A stretch of 64,000 nucleotides of DNA from Bacteroidota bacterium (lineage in GTDB: Bacteria > Bacteroidota > Bacteroidia > Flavobacteriales_E > Vicingaceae), in assembly GCA_013112545.1 (NCBI GenBank), contig JABFGJ010000001.1, positions 1 to 64,000 of the forward strand, given 5' to 3'. The notes below the pieces were generated by a model that saw nothing but the letters and a program-made list of their open reading frames with translations, was not told the origin of the DNA and did no database searches. How positions within the stretch are numbered: position 1 is the stretch's first letter; every line of letters starts with the position of its first letter. Below, in pieces: positions 24,662-34,076 of the stretch. The position numbers were made by a program, and so were the translations under genes.

Positions 24662-25702
24662 ATGACTGGTTTAACACCTAGAGCTTTATCTTTCCGATTA
24701 GCTATTGCTATTTCACTAGCCTGTGGAATAGTCTCAACTTTTGTTTGGTTGTATTATAATGAATTCAACTTTTTTTATACAACTTCTATAATAATTATCA
24801 TATTCATAGTTAGTTACGGCTTATTAATATGGGGAATCAAGGTCTTTTTAGAAAACAAATTTCGTTTGATTTTCAAAACCATTCACAGCCTGAAAGTAGG
24901 TTTAAAAAAAGAAGCCTATAAAGTTGACACGAAAGAAGATGTTTTCGGCAAGATAAGAGAAGAAGTAATCGAATGGGATAGTAGCAACAGGGCAGAGATT
25001 GAACGACTAACAGGACAAGAAAAGTTCAGAAAAGAGTTTATCGGAAATTTTTCGCATGAATTAAAAACCCCCCTCTTTAGTATTCAAGGTTACATTTTAA
25101 CCCTACTCGAAGGAGGCTTAGAAGATCGAAAAATCAATCGTACTTTTTTATTAAAAGCAGAAAAAAGCATTAATCGAATGATTGATATGGTAGAAGACTT
25201 AGATGATATTTCGAAACTAGAATCCAATCGAATTCAATTAAAAATTGAACGTTTTAATCTCGTAAAACTAGCCCACGATGTTTTAGAATCGCTTGAATAC
25301 AAAGCCGAAGAAAAAGGAATTAAGTTAAAAATTGATTTCAAAGACGAAGCAATTTATGTAAAAGCAGATGCTAGCAAAATCGCACAAGTATTTACTAATC
25401 TTATCGCCAATTCTATCCATTATGGCTCAAAAGAAGGGAAAACAAGCATTAAGTTTTTTGATTTAGATGAACACATCCTAATCGAAGTTAAGGATACGGG
25501 TAAAGGGATAGAGCAAGAACATTTGCCACGTTTATTCGAGCGGTTTTATCGAGTTGATAAAGGCCGATCAAGAGCCGATGGTGGTTCGGGCCTGGGGCTT
25601 GCCATTGTGAAACATATTTTAGAAGCCCATAACCAAAGCATAGATGTTAGAAGTACACCCGGAAAAGGAAGTGTTTTCTCATTTACATTAGCTAAAGCAT
25701 AA
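24662..25702 (+). CDS. PhoR-like sensor histidine kinase
   Basis: 346 residues. Two N-terminal membrane helices (about residues 9-29 and 35-57) with almost no periplasmic loop between them are followed by a linker, the HisKA box NFSHELKTPL with the phosphorylated histidine, then the N box (NLIANSIHYGS), the G1 box (VKDTGKGI), the F box (LFERFYRVDKGRSR) and the G2 box (GGSGLGLAIVKHI). The lack of a sensor loop is like PhoR, which senses phosphate through the transporter and PhoU. It should phosphorylate the preceding regulator. Confidence 0.9.
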   Translation: MTGLTPRALSFRLAIAISLACGIVSTFVWLYYNEFNFFYTTSIIIIIFIVSYGLLIWGIKVFLENKFRLIFKTIHSLKVGLKKEAYKVDTKEDVFGKIREEVIEWDSSNRAEIERLTGQEKFRKEFIGNFSHELKTPLFSIQGYILTLLEGGLEDRKINRTFLLKAEKSINRMIDMVEDLDDISKLESNRIQLKIERFNLVKLAHDVLESLEYKAEEKGIKLKIDFKDEAIYVKADASKIAQVFTNLIANSIHYGSKEGKTSIKFFDLDEHILIEVKDTGKGIEQEHLPRLFERFYRVDKGRSRADGGSGLGLAIVKHILEAHNQSIDVRSTPGKGSVFSFTLAKA

Positions 25703-25804
25703 GGGTATAATTATTTTTGTTTTATTAACAAATGGGATGCAACCTTAAACAAGCAAATTGCATCTTTAAAGGGAATTAATCTTGACAATACAGCAAGCAA
25801 ATTG

Positions 25805-26350
25805 ATGAGCGAAGATGAAATGCTGGAGGGCTGCAAAGCAAATCAAGAGGCCGCACAAAAGCATCTTTTTGATAGATATGCTCGAGTGATGACTGGGGTA
25901 TGCATGCGATATGCAGATCGATTTGAGGAAGCTCAAGATATAGTTCAAGATGGATTTGTTAAAGTTTTTAATAAAATTGAAACTTATTCAGGTTCTGGTT
26001 CTTTGGAAGGTTGGATTAGGAGAATAATGGTAAATACAGCTCTGGATTATTTGCGAAAAATAAAACATGAGCGTTTTAATTTATCTATAGATGATGTTGA
26101 ATATTCCTTAAAAGATTCGCAAGTAATTGAGTCAAATATGCAAGCGGATGATCTTTTGAAAATAATAAAAACATTGCCCCTTGGATATAGAACGGTATTT
26201 AACATGTATGCCATAGAAGGATTTTCGCATAAAGAAATTGCTGATGAATTAGGAATATCTGAAAACACTTCGAAATCACAATACTCTAGGGCTCGCACCC
26301 TACTTCAAAAGAAATTAGTACAAATTGAAATAGAAAACGATACGCTTTGA
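25805..26350 (+). CDS. ECF-type RNA polymerase sigma factor
   Basis: 181 residues from the ATG at 25805 (a TTG one codon earlier is in frame). Region 2 contains HLFDRYARVMTGVCMRYADRFEEAQDIVQDGFVKVF and GWIRRIMVNTALDYLRK. Region 4 contains LPLGYRTVFNMYAIEGFSHKEIADELGISENTSKSQYSRARTLL. This is the common Bacteroidota ECF group. The stop overlaps the next gene, which is therefore a probable partner or anti-sigma factor. Confidence 0.92.
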   Translation: MSEDEMLEGCKANQEAAQKHLFDRYARVMTGVCMRYADRFEEAQDIVQDGFVKVFNKIETYSGSGSLEGWIRRIMVNTALDYLRKIKHERFNLSIDDVEYSLKDSQVIESNMQADDLLKIIKTLPLGYRTVFNMYAIEGFSHKEIADELGISENTSKSQYSRARTLLQKKLVQIEIENDTL

Positions 26351-27306
26351 AAAAGCTTGATAACATAGAAGAATTATTTAGAGAGACATTTAAAGGTTTT
26401 GAAGCTGACCCTGGTGCAAAGGCATGGTCAAGTATTCAATCTCAACTAAATGCTCCAATTGCAAATGCGAGTGTTTCTGCTGGTTCAAATTCTGGCATCC
26501 TTGCTACTGCTGGATCAAAAATAATAACTGCAATCATTGCAGCTAGTATTTTGGGAATTAGTGTTGGCGCTTATTTCTATTTTAACCCCAAAGCAGAAAA
26601 TCAAAAAACAGAACAAGTAAAAATCGAAGCTAAAACAGTAATAGAACAAGAACCTACAACTGAAACGAAAGTCACTCCTGTAATTCAAGAGCTATCTGAA
26701 GAATCTATTGAAACGACTACGAAAGCCGAAAATAAAAAAGTACAAATTAACACGGCACATAAAGAAGAAGCTAAACCCACAGAAACAATAAAAAAAGTTG
26801 AAGAAATCACTTCAAGCATAATTGCTGATGAAGTGAATGAAGCAACTAAAAACACAGAAAAAACAGAAGGTTTAAACAAAAAGGACAATCAGGCAAATTC
26901 CGATATTAAACCAGAGCAAGCCTCTAAATCAATCAATACTAATCCAGAAAAACAAGAGCCTAATATAGTCGAAAGTAATCCTAGTAATAGAGGTTCGCAT
27001 GAAGACACCAAGCCTGTTGAAAATATAGATAAAGTAAGCTTTATTGTTCCCAATATCTTTACACCCAATCAAGACGGTGTAAATGATGTATTCAACATTG
27101 AAGACGATGCTGTTGAGAATCTAAGAGTTCAAATTTTCACTAAATCAGGCAAATTAATACATGAATGGTCGGGAAATTATGGATTCTGGGATGGAACACT
27201 ACCCAATGGTTCTATTGCACCAAACGATGTCTATGTCTATCAAATTTCTGGCATCAAATCAGGCCAAGAAATAAATAAAAGAGGCTTGGTAACTTTGACA
27301 AGGTAG
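26347..27306 (+). CDS. Probable membrane anti-sigma protein with gliding/T9SS type B C-terminal domain
   Basis: 319 residues, TTG start overlapping the sigma-factor stop by three bases, so translation is probably coupled. Residues 1-55 are cytoplasmic by position, with the helix NIEELFRETFKGFEADPGAKAWSSIQSQL typical of proteins encoded after ECF factors. A single membrane helix spans 59-79. Residues 80-230 are a low-complexity, Glu/Lys/Thr-rich stretch. Residues 234-319 are a gliding-motility C-terminal (CHU_C, T9SS type B sorting) domain: VPNIFTPNQDGVNDVF, KSGKLIHEW, WDG, PNDVYVYQI. There is no cleavable signal peptide. How a membrane-anchored protein uses a T9SS-type domain is unclear. Confidence 0.72.
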   Translation: MKKLDNIEELFRETFKGFEADPGAKAWSSIQSQLNAPIANASVSAGSNSGILATAGSKIITAIIAASILGISVGAYFYFNPKAENQKTEQVKIEAKTVIEQEPTTETKVTPVIQELSEESIETTTKAENKKVQINTAHKEEAKPTETIKKVEEITSSIIADEVNEATKNTEKTEGLNKKDNQANSDIKPEQASKSINTNPEKQEPNIVESNPSNRGSHEDTKPVENIDKVSFIVPNIFTPNQDGVNDVFNIEDDAVENLRVQIFTKSGKLIHEWSGNYGFWDGTLPNGSIAPNDVYVYQISGIKSGQEINKRGLVTLTR

Positions 27307-27353
27307 TTGATATCTACCCTTCGATTTCTATAGATTATTCTTTTAGCTTAACC

Positions 27354-27379
27354 CTTCCAAAGTTTGAAACTTTGGAAAG
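27354..27379. repeat. Palindromic repeat, copy 1
   Basis: CTTCCAAAGTTT-GAAACTTTGGAAAG, a near-perfect palindrome, followed by a T-poor tail. The same element recurs at 28521-28553 and 29370-29401. It may act as a transcription terminator after the preceding gene. Confidence 0.7.
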
Positions 27380-27451
27380 CTTGGTAAAATAAGCTTGCAA
27401 ACGCTCTAATTATACTGTACATTTATAACCAACTAGGTCAAATAACCATCC

Positions 27452-28144
27452 ATGAAAAAAAGAAAACACCTCCTATTTTTACTCTTGGGTTTTTCTATCC
27501 TTTTTTTTAGCCAATGTGATCCCGATAAACCCATACTACCCGGAACGGGCGGAGGAGTTAGCGATTTACCGCCACCGACCGATACATTTTATGTTGACCA
27601 AGAATTAAAAAGCTATTACTTTTTTCCACAAGGCTCTTGGTGGGTTTATAAAATGTTAGATACCAATGTGCTTATTTATGATACAGCCTTAGTTACAGCA
27701 GGTGGTAGCAGGCTTATGTATGATAGATTTTTTCCCTTTGCGTGGGAAGCTGTTGGTCTTGTAATAGAACATTCTCACTACCCTTCTCCCCCAGGATTTG
27801 TAAGCCCACATTTAAGTGTTTCTATTGGTAATAGTGATGCCTCTTTAGACAGAATTAGTATGACTTCGCAAGGGAAATTGTTTCCGAATCTACGTTACTT
27901 TTTTTCCGTCCCCATCGACTCAACTTCAATGGCTAATAAAACTCCCGGACTTATAAAAACGACTTTAATAGATACAAATGCTTTCCATTTTAATAACAAT
28001 ACAATAAATAATGTGGTTCACTTGAGGTTTGGTAGTCCAGATTTTGAAGATGAAATATGGATGGCCAAAAACATTGGATTATTAAAGTATTTCAATGCAG
28101 AAGATCAAACTACATGGGAATTAATAAACTATCATATCAATTAA
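27452..28144 (+). CDS. Hypothetical lipoprotein, duplicated (copy 1)
   Basis: 230 residues. Signal peptide with lipobox FFSQC (cysteine 22), followed by DPDKP. The mature N-terminus has a PPPTDTFYVDQELKSYY segment and then YFFPQGSWWVYKML, which reads like the start of a small beta-rich Bacteroidota lipoprotein domain. It is closely related to the product of 28662-29357, with long stretches nearly identical at residue level and the middle third divergent. Function unknown; a surface or periplasmic location is likely. Confidence 0.7.
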   Translation: MKKRKHLLFLLLGFSILFFSQCDPDKPILPGTGGGVSDLPPPTDTFYVDQELKSYYFFPQGSWWVYKMLDTNVLIYDTALVTAGGSRLMYDRFFPFAWEAVGLVIEHSHYPSPPGFVSPHLSVSIGNSDASLDRISMTSQGKLFPNLRYFFSVPIDSTSMANKTPGLIKTTLIDTNAFHFNNNTINNVVHLRFGSPDFEDEIWMAKNIGLLKYFNAEDQTTWELINYHIN

Positions 28145-28155
28145 AAATCAAAATC

Positions 28156-28521
28156 ATGAACAAACTAAAACAAATTACACTTTTACTCTTATTATTCATT
28201 TCTGTAAATACATACTCAACTGAATGCTGTAAATCTTCGTTAGCACTAGAAGTGCAAACGAAAACAATAGCACAAGGAAATGGCAACTTAACCCTGCAAT
28301 TTAATTTAGAATACCTAGTTGGGCAAGATTCTTTATTTATTGACTCTGTATGGTACAATGTTGTGAATAATGAAGGAATCAATATTGGCGAAACAGTTAT
28401 CCCAACTGGATTAATTACAGGAGAATCGCCACAATTGCATCAATTAGACTTAAGTTATAATACAGAAATCCCTCCTTTTTACTTGCAAGAGTTTCAAGTT
28501 TATATGCGGATTAATAAATGA
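28156..28521 (+). CDS. Hypothetical small secreted protein
   Basis: 121 residues from the ATG at 28156, 11 bases after the lipoprotein gene (a longer frame upstream only re-reads that gene). It has a signal peptide (MNKLKQITLLLLLFISVNTYS) and then TECCKSS. The mature part is a single beta-rich domain (LTLQFNLEYLVGQDSLFIDSVWYNVVNNEG). Its stop codon overlaps the start of a palindrome. It is probably co-transcribed with the lipoprotein, and no copy of it follows the second lipoprotein gene. Family unknown. Confidence 0.6.
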   Translation: MNKLKQITLLLLLFISVNTYSTECCKSSLALEVQTKTIAQGNGNLTLQFNLEYLVGQDSLFIDSVWYNVVNNEGINIGETVIPTGLITGESPQLHQLDLSYNTEIPPFYLQEFQVYMRINK

Positions 28522-28553
28522 ACCCTTCCAAAGTTTAAAACTTTGGAAGGGTT
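28521..28553. repeat. Palindromic repeat, copy 2
   Basis: AACCCTTCCAAAGTTT-A-AAACTTTGGAAGGGTT, perfect over 16 bases on each side. It starts at the last base of the preceding stop codon and could terminate transcription. Confidence 0.75.
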
Positions 28554-28661
28554 GGGCTAATAGCATTAGTAGTGCAAACTTATATTTATTACCAATCTGA
28601 CAGCCTTGTAATTACAAATTTTTTTAACTAAAGTTAACACCATTATTAAAACCCTAAACCC

Positions 28662-29357
28662 ATGAACAAAACAACAATAAGCCTCCTTTTTTCATTTGCT
28701 TTCTTAATGCTATTTTTTAGCCAATGCGACCCTGATGAACCCATATTTCCCGGCACAGGAACAAATGGTGGCAATGATTTACCGCCACCGACCGATACTT
28801 TTTATGTTGACCAAGAACTAAAAAGCTATTACTTTTTTCCACAAGGCTCTTGGTGGGTTTATAAAATGCTAGATACCAATGTGCTTATTTATGATACAGC
28901 GATTATTGCCTACGTTGATAATGAATTAAAATACAGTAGAATTTTACCATTTGCTTGGGAAGCAGCTGGTGTAGTTATAGAACATTCTCATTACCCTTCT
29001 CCACCTGGTTTTGTAAGCCCTCATTTAAGTGTTGGAATAGGAAATAGTGATGCCACTTTAGACAGAATTAGTATGACTTCGCAAGGGAAATTGTTGCAAA
29101 GTTTATATAATTTCTTATCGGTTCCCATTGACTCAACTTCTATGGCAGAAAAGAGTGCAGGAACCATAAAAACAGAATTGTTAGATACAAATTCAATTCA
29201 GCTCACCAATCAAGTATTTCATCAAGTGGTACATTTAAAACATGGAATACCATCGTTTAAGTATGAAATCTGGATTGCTAAGAATATTGGTCTATTAAAA
29301 TACTTTAATGCAGATGACAGTACTACTTGGGAATTAATAAACTATCATATCAATTAA
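28662..29357 (+). CDS. Hypothetical lipoprotein, duplicated (copy 2)
   Basis: 231 residues, paralogue of 27452-28144. Lipobox FFSQC (cysteine 22) and DPDEP. The sequence from PPPTDTFYVDQ to DTNVLIYDTA is identical in both proteins, as is much of the DNA. The bases after the stop codon (TTAAAAATCAAAATCA) are also shared, showing that the duplicated unit extended past the gene. In copy 1 these bases lead into the small secreted protein; here they run into the palindrome instead. Confidence 0.7.
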   Translation: MNKTTISLLFSFAFLMLFFSQCDPDEPIFPGTGTNGGNDLPPPTDTFYVDQELKSYYFFPQGSWWVYKMLDTNVLIYDTAIIAYVDNELKYSRILPFAWEAAGVVIEHSHYPSPPGFVSPHLSVGIGNSDATLDRISMTSQGKLLQSLYNFLSVPIDSTSMAEKSAGTIKTELLDTNSIQLTNQVFHQVVHLKHGIPSFKYEIWIAKNIGLLKYFNADDSTTWELINYHIN

Positions 29358-29369
29358 AAATCAAAATCA

Positions 29370-29401
29370 AGCCTTCCAAAGTTTGAAACTTTGGAAGGCT
29401 T
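29370..29401. repeat. Palindromic repeat, copy 3
   Basis: AGCCTTCCAAAGTTT-GAAACTTTGGAAGGCTT. It lies between the convergent ends of the lipoprotein gene and metH (stop at 29418) and may terminate both. Confidence 0.75.
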
Positions 29402-29417
29402 GGTTAGAATAACATCA

Positions 29418-32400
29418 TTAATAATTCAAGCTAGGTCTTAACCATCGCTCAGTTTCTTCTATCGATTGTCCTTTTCGTTTAGCATAATCCTCAATTTGGT
29501 CTTTTTGTATTTTCCCTAAACCAAAGTACTTAGAATTTTCGTTGGCGAAATACAAACCACTCACTGCAGCAGTTGGCAACATCGCGAAACTTTCGGTTAA
29601 AGTAATTCCTATTTCTTCTCCTTTCAATAATTCAAAAATCGTTGCTTTTTCTGTATGGTCAGGACAAGCCGGGTAACCAGCTGCGGGTCTAATTCCCTTG
29701 TACTTTTCTTTTATTAATGCTTCTGCATCTAAGTCTTCTGTTGGTTCATAAGCCCAAAATTCCTTTCTGACTCGTTCATGCAGTCTTTCTGCAAATGCTT
29801 CGGCCAAACGGTCGGCTAAGGCTTTTAATAAAATGCTATTGTAATCATCATAATCAGCTGCAAAACGAGCCAAATGCTCTTCAATTCCAATGCCTGCAGT
29901 TACTGCAAAAGCACCCACATAATCCGCTTTACCAGATTCTTTTGGTGCAACAAAATCAGCTAAAGCGAAATTGGGCAAAGTTCCCGCTTTTTTACCTTGT
30001 TGTCTAAGCGTATATAATGTTTCAAATGATTCATTTCTAGCATCATCTTGGTATAATTTAATATCATCCCCAACTGAATTGGCAGGCCAAAAGCCAAAAA
30101 CTCCTTTGGCAGTTAACCAGTTCTCAGCAATTATTTGATCCAACATCTTGTTGGCATCTTCAAACAGTTTTTTCGCTGCATCTCCAACCAATTTATCTTC
30201 AAAAATATTGGGGTATTTACCTATCAATTCCCAGGTGCTAAAAAAGGGTGTCCAATCGATATAAGCTCTTAATTCTTTAATCGAATAATTTTCTAATACT
30301 TTTCTACCAATAAAACTTGGCTTTGTAATTTTTTGAGAATTCCAATCTAGATTAAATTTATTGTTTTGGGCTTCTTTTAAGCTTATCATTTTCTTAAAAT
30401 CTCTCTTCTTATTGAATTGATCTCTTAAGTTTTCATACTCTTGGTTTATGTTATCTAAAAATTCGGTATTGGCTTTCACATCTTTTGTCAACAAACTGCC
30501 TGCCACTGGAACACTTCTGGAAGCATCTAATACGTGAACAACTGGAGATTTATAGTTTGGAGCAATTTTTACAGCAGTGTGTGCTTTAGAAGTTGTAGCT
30601 CCACCAATTAACAGTGGAATCGTAAATTTTTGTCGTTGCATTTCACTAGCAACATGTGCCATTTCGTCTAAAGAAGGGGTAATCAAACCACTCAAGCCAA
30701 TCATATCAACATCTTGCTCAATGGCTACCTTTAGTATTTTTTCTGCTGGCACCATCACGCCCATATCAATCACTTCGTAATTATTACATGCAAGCACAAC
30801 TCCTACAATATTTTTCCCAATATCATGCACATCTCCTTTCACAGTTGCCATCAATATCTTACCTGCATTTTTAGCCGTATTTCCCGATTTCTTTTTTTCG
30901 TCTTCTATATAAGGCAATAAAATGGCAACAGCTTTTTTCATCACTCTAGCGCTTTTTACCACTTGTGGCAAAAACATTTTCCCCGCGCCAAACAAGTCTC
31001 CAACTACATTCATCCCATCCATCAATGGGCCTTCAATTACCTCAAGAGGCTTGTCGTATAGCAACCTCGCTTCTTCAGTATCTGCATCTATAAATTCAGT
31101 AATTCCCTTAACCAAGGAATGGCTCAAACGCTCTTGAACAGTTCCATTTCGCCAGGCTTCGTCTTTCACATTTACTTTTCCAGCAGATTTTACATTTTCA
31201 GCAAAGTCTGTTAAACGCTCTGTAGCATCTGGTCTTCGATTTAATAAAACATCTTCAACATGTTCTAACAAGTCTTTAGGAATATCATCGTAAACTTCAA
31301 TCATGCCTGCATTGACAATGCCCATGTCCATCCCATTTTTAATCGCATGAAATAAGAAAGCAGAGTTCATTGCTTCTCTTACAGTATTATTCCCTCTAAA
31401 GGAAAAGGAAACATTACTCACTCCACCACTTACTAAAGCTCCAGGAAGGTTTTCTTTAATCCATTTTGTCGCTTTTATAAAATCAACTGCATAATTATTA
31501 TGTTCATCTATTCCAGTGCCTATGGTCAATATATTGGGATCAAAAATGATGTCTTCGGCAGGGAAGCCAACCACTTCAGTCAATATTTTATAAGCTCTTT
31601 CACAAATCTCGATTCTTCGCTCGTAATTATCAGCTTGTCCTTTTTCATCAAAAGCCATTATAATTACTGCTGCTCCATAATTACGAACTGCTTTTGCTTG
31701 TTTTATAAAGACTTCTTCACCCTCTTTTAAGCTGATGGAATTTACGATTGACTTTCCCTGAACGCATTTCAATCCTTCTTCAATTACTGTCCATTTAGAA
31801 GAATCAATCATAATTGGAACCTTTGAAATATCAGGTTCAGAGCCAATTAGGTTTAAAAATGTTTTCATAGCAAGTTCAGAATCTAACATGCCTTCATCCA
31901 TGTTTACATCTATAATCTGAGCTCCGTCTTCCACTTGCTGCAAAGCCACAGAAAGTGCTTCTTCATAATTACCTTCTTTGATTAGTCTTTTAAATTTAGC
32001 GGAACCAGTAACATTGGTTCGCTCTCCAACATTAACAAAATTGCTTTCTTTAAAAATGGTAAGCGGTTCTAAACCACTAAATTTAGGAAGTTTATCAATT
32101 ATGGGTTTCTTTCTTGGTTTATGCTTTTGAGCAATCTTTGCTATTTCTGCAATGTGTTCTGGTGTAGTTCCACAGCAACCTCCTATTATGTTTACAAAGC
32201 CACTTTGAATAAATTCTTCAATAAAGCCACCCATTTGTTCAGCAGTTTGATCATATTCACCAAAGGCATTTGGCAAGCCGGCATTTGGATGAGCACTAAC
32301 AAAAAACTCAGTTTTATTGGAAACTATTTCCAAGTAAGGTCTCAATTCCTTAGCGCCTAGAGCGCAGTTGAAACCAACACTTAAAAGCGGAAGATGTGAA

Positions 32401-33089
32401 ATAGAAATTAAAAAAGCTTCAGCAGTTTGACCAGAAAGTGTTCTACCACTTGCATCTGTAATTGTACCTGAAACCATAATCGGTACTTCTTTTCCCGACT
32501 CTTCAAAATACTGCGAAATTGCAAACAACGCGGCTTTGCAGTTCAAGGTATCAAACACGGTTTCCACCAAAAGTAAATCTGATCCACCTTCTACCAAGCC
32601 TTTAACTTGAAGTAGATATGCTTCTTTTAATTCATCAAAACTGGTGTTTCGGAATTCAGGTCGATTAACATCTGGCGACATGGATGCGGTACGATTTGTA
32701 GGCCCAATAGAACCTGCAACAAATCTTGGCTTATCTGGATTCTTTAAGGTGAATTCGTCGGCTACTTCTTTAGCAATCTTAGCCGAATCGTAGTTTATTT
32801 GATAAACAGCCTCTTGCAATCCATAATCTGCTTGAGCAATGGTCGTTCCCGAAAAGGTATTGGTTTCAACGATATCAGCACCAGCATTAAAATAGGCTGC
32901 ATGAATCTCTTTTATTATATCAGGGCGGGTAATAGACAACAAGTCATTATTTCCTTTTAAAGCCATATGATGATCTTTAAACTGCTCTCCCCTAAAATCT
33001 TCCTCTGTCAGTTTATGCCTTTGAATCATAGTACCCATAGCCCCATCTAAGACTAAAATTCGATTCTCTAATATTTTTTTAATATCCAT
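29418..33089 (-). CDS. metH: Cobalamin-dependent methionine synthase
   Basis: 1223 residues, full length with all four modules. The homocysteine domain (1-~330) has its zinc cysteines in VGFNCALG and [10 protein letters not shown]. The pterin domain (~345-620) starts [11 protein letters not shown]. The cobalamin domain (~640-890) has the cobalt-ligand motif DVHDIG and the SGLITPS loop. The activation domain (~910-1223) has the SAM-binding [12 protein letters not shown]. It transfers the methyl group from methyltetrahydrofolate to homocysteine. No separate MetE or MetF is visible. A SAM-I riboswitch with a terminator lies directly upstream, so expression should fall when SAM is plentiful. Confidence 0.97.
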   Translation of the reverse strand: MDIKKILENRILVLDGAMGTMIQRHKLTEEDFRGEQFKDHHMALKGNNDLLSITRPDIIKEIHAAYFNAGADIVETNTFSGTTIAQADYGLQEAVYQINYDSAKIAKEVADEFTLKNPDKPRFVAGSIGPTNRTASMSPDVNRPEFRNTSFDELKEAYLLQVKGLVEGGSDLLLVETVFDTLNCKAALFAISQYFEESGKEVPIMVSGTITDASGRTLSGQTAEAFLISISHLPLLSVGFNCALGAKELRPYLEIVSNKTEFFVSAHPNAGLPNAFGEYDQTAEQMGGFIEEFIQSGFVNIIGGCCGTTPEHIAEIAKIAQKHKPRKKPIIDKLPKFSGLEPLTIFKESNFVNVGERTNVTGSAKFKRLIKEGNYEEALSVALQQVEDGAQIIDVNMDEGMLDSELAMKTFLNLIGSEPDISKVPIMIDSSKWTVIEEGLKCVQGKSIVNSISLKEGEEVFIKQAKAVRNYGAAVIIMAFDEKGQADNYERRIEICERAYKILTEVVGFPAEDIIFDPNILTIGTGIDEHNNYAVDFIKATKWIKENLPGALVSGGVSNVSFSFRGNNTVREAMNSAFLFHAIKNGMDMGIVNAGMIEVYDDIPKDLLEHVEDVLLNRRPDATERLTDFAENVKSAGKVNVKDEAWRNGTVQERLSHSLVKGITEFIDADTEEARLLYDKPLEVIEGPLMDGMNVVGDLFGAGKMFLPQVVKSARVMKKAVAILLPYIEDEKKKSGNTAKNAGKILMATVKGDVHDIGKNIVGVVLACNNYEVIDMGVMVPAEKILKVAIEQDVDMIGLSGLITPSLDEMAHVASEMQRQKFTIPLLIGGATTSKAHTAVKIAPNYKSPVVHVLDASRSVPVAGSLLTKDVKANTEFLDNINQEYENLRDQFNKKRDFKKMISLKEAQNNKFNLDWNSQKITKPSFIGRKVLENYSIKELRAYIDWTPFFSTWELIGKYPNIFEDKLVGDAAKKLFEDANKMLDQIIAENWLTAKGVFGFWPANSVGDDIKLYQDDARNESFETLYTLRQQGKKAGTLPNFALADFVAPKESGKADYVGAFAVTAGIGIEEHLARFAADYDDYNSILLKALADRLAEAFAERLHERVRKEFWAYEPTEDLDAEALIKEKYKGIRPAAGYPACPDHTEKATIFELLKGEEIGITLTESFAMLPTAAVSGLYFANENSKYFGLGKIQKDQIEDYAKRKGQSIEETERWLRPSLNY

Positions 33090-33100
33090 AGCTACATTAT

Positions 33101-33146
33101 AAAAAAAGCTCTAATCTTCTGAATTAAGTTCAGAGCGATTAGAGCT
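33101..33146 (-). terminator. Riboswitch-controlled terminator of metH
   Basis: On the minus strand AGCTCTAATC pairs with GATTAGAGCT, enclosing an inner hairpin TCTGAA/TTCAGA, and is followed by seven T. It ends 12 bases before the metH ATG. The loop-side sequence TGAACTTA (33132-33125) is the exact complement of TAAGTTCA at 33165-33158 in the riboswitch P1 strand, which gives the antiterminator. Confidence 0.85.
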
Positions 33147-33157
33147 AATTATTTCTT

Positions 33158-33266
33158 TGAACTTATCTTCGCTCCGAATACATCGGAGCCAGGAATTGGC
33201 ACCTTTTCCATTTCTGAAAAGGTTGCCAAGGCTTCACAGGGCCTGTCCCTCTGCCTTTCTTGATAA
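33158..33266 (-). promoter_or_regulatory. SAM-I (S-box) riboswitch controlling metH
   Basis: The minus strand shows the S-box core in order: TTATCAAGAAAGG (P1 5' side), AGAGGGACAGGCCC, GAAGCCTTGGCAACC, AAGGTGCCAATTCC and GAAGATAAG (P1 3' side). TTATC and GATAA pair to close P1. The 3' strand of P1 runs on as TAAGTTCA, which can instead pair with the terminator loop. So SAM binding keeps P1 closed, frees the terminator and turns metH off. The aptamer begins almost at the stop of the upstream small gene (33269). Confidence 0.93.
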
Positions 33267-33268
33267 AA

Positions 33269-33514
33269 TTAATTTAATGAACGATCTTTATTCTTAATAT
33301 GATGTTTGTATAAAAAATACCCAACAGTTGCCATTAGAATATAAGGAACAAACATAATATAAATAATGCCAGAGTTTATTCCTTTTCCAACTGCATCTTC
33401 TCCATTTTGCATATTTGATTCTAAAACAGCTTTACACATGGAGCATTGAGCTTCAACATCAAGCGAGAGCACAATAAAAAACGCAACAATAATAAAAGGA
33501 ATTAACTTTTTCAC
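33269..33514 (-). CDS. Small secreted/membrane protein with CxxC
   Basis: 81 residues. A signal peptide (residues 1-22, ending VEAQ) precedes CSMCKAVLES, a CxxC pair just inside the mature protein. A second hydrophobic helix spans residues about 47-67, then a basic tail KHHIKNKDRS. This short protein is often found beside SCO and oxidase genes in Bacteroidota. The CxxC may be a redox or copper site in the periplasm, which is inference. It is separated by 35 bases from the DUF420 gene and is directly followed by the metH riboswitch. Confidence 0.6.
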   Translation of the reverse strand: MKKLIPFIIVAFFIVLSLDVEAQCSMCKAVLESNMQNGEDAVGKGINSGIIYIMFVPYILMATVGYFLYKHHIKNKDRSLN

Positions 33515-33549
33515 GCGATAAAATTAAGCAGTATAATCGTGTTAAACAA

Positions 33550-34071
33550 TTAATAGTAGGGCGATATCATTAAATAAACCAGAACTCCCGTAATGGTAAC
33601 ATAAAGCCAAAGTGGCAAGGTGATGCGAGCTATTTTACGATGTTTGTCAAATCGCTGAGTTAGCGCTCTTGAAAAAGTAATTAAAACAAGTGGAACGATA
33701 ACAATTGCCAGTAAAATGTGACTGATTAAAATAATATAATATATCGTTTTCATCAGCCCTACTCCACCATATACCGTTGACTCGGCTATAGAGTGATAAG
33801 TCAGATAAGAAATTGAAAAAAGCACTGAAAGTATTAATGCAGTTAACATAAATCGCTTATGTAGCTCTACATTCTTATTTTTTATCGCAATAAAACCTAA
33901 AATGAGCATTAAACTCGCAAAAGAATTTATAATTGCATTTATTTTAGGTAATAGCATCACTTCAGCTATTACTGTTTCACTTTTGGGAAGGAAATACAAC
34001 ATAGCAACCACTACTGGAAAAGCAATGGAAACTACAACAATTAGTAGTCTTAAAGAACTATTTGATTTCAT
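33550..34071 (-). CDS. DUF420 membrane protein (YozB/CtaM-like)
   Basis: 173 residues with five hydrophobic helices. DUF420 landmarks are INAIINSFASLMLILGFIAIKNKNVELHKRFM with the histidine, SYLTYHS and LLAIVIVPLVLITFSRAL...HRKIARITLPLWLYVTITGVLVY. The family includes CtaM/YozB, needed for assembly of haem-copper oxidases; histidines H71, H97-type and H115-type may bind haem or metal. It follows the SCO gene by five bases in the oxidase accessory operon. Confidence 0.85.
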   Translation of the reverse strand: MKSNSSLRLLIVVVSIAFPVVVAMLYFLPKSETVIAEVMLLPKINAIINSFASLMLILGFIAIKNKNVELHKRFMLTALILSVLFSISYLTYHSIAESTVYGGVGLMKTIYYIILISHILLAIVIVPLVLITFSRALTQRFDKHRKIARITLPLWLYVTITGVLVYLMISPYY

Positions 34072-34076
34072 TTAAC

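Noticed and set aside
33101-33266. Cobalamin riboswitch upstream of metH
   Set aside because: metH is B12-dependent, but the upstream leader shows the S-box core (SAM-I) and no B12-box motif.
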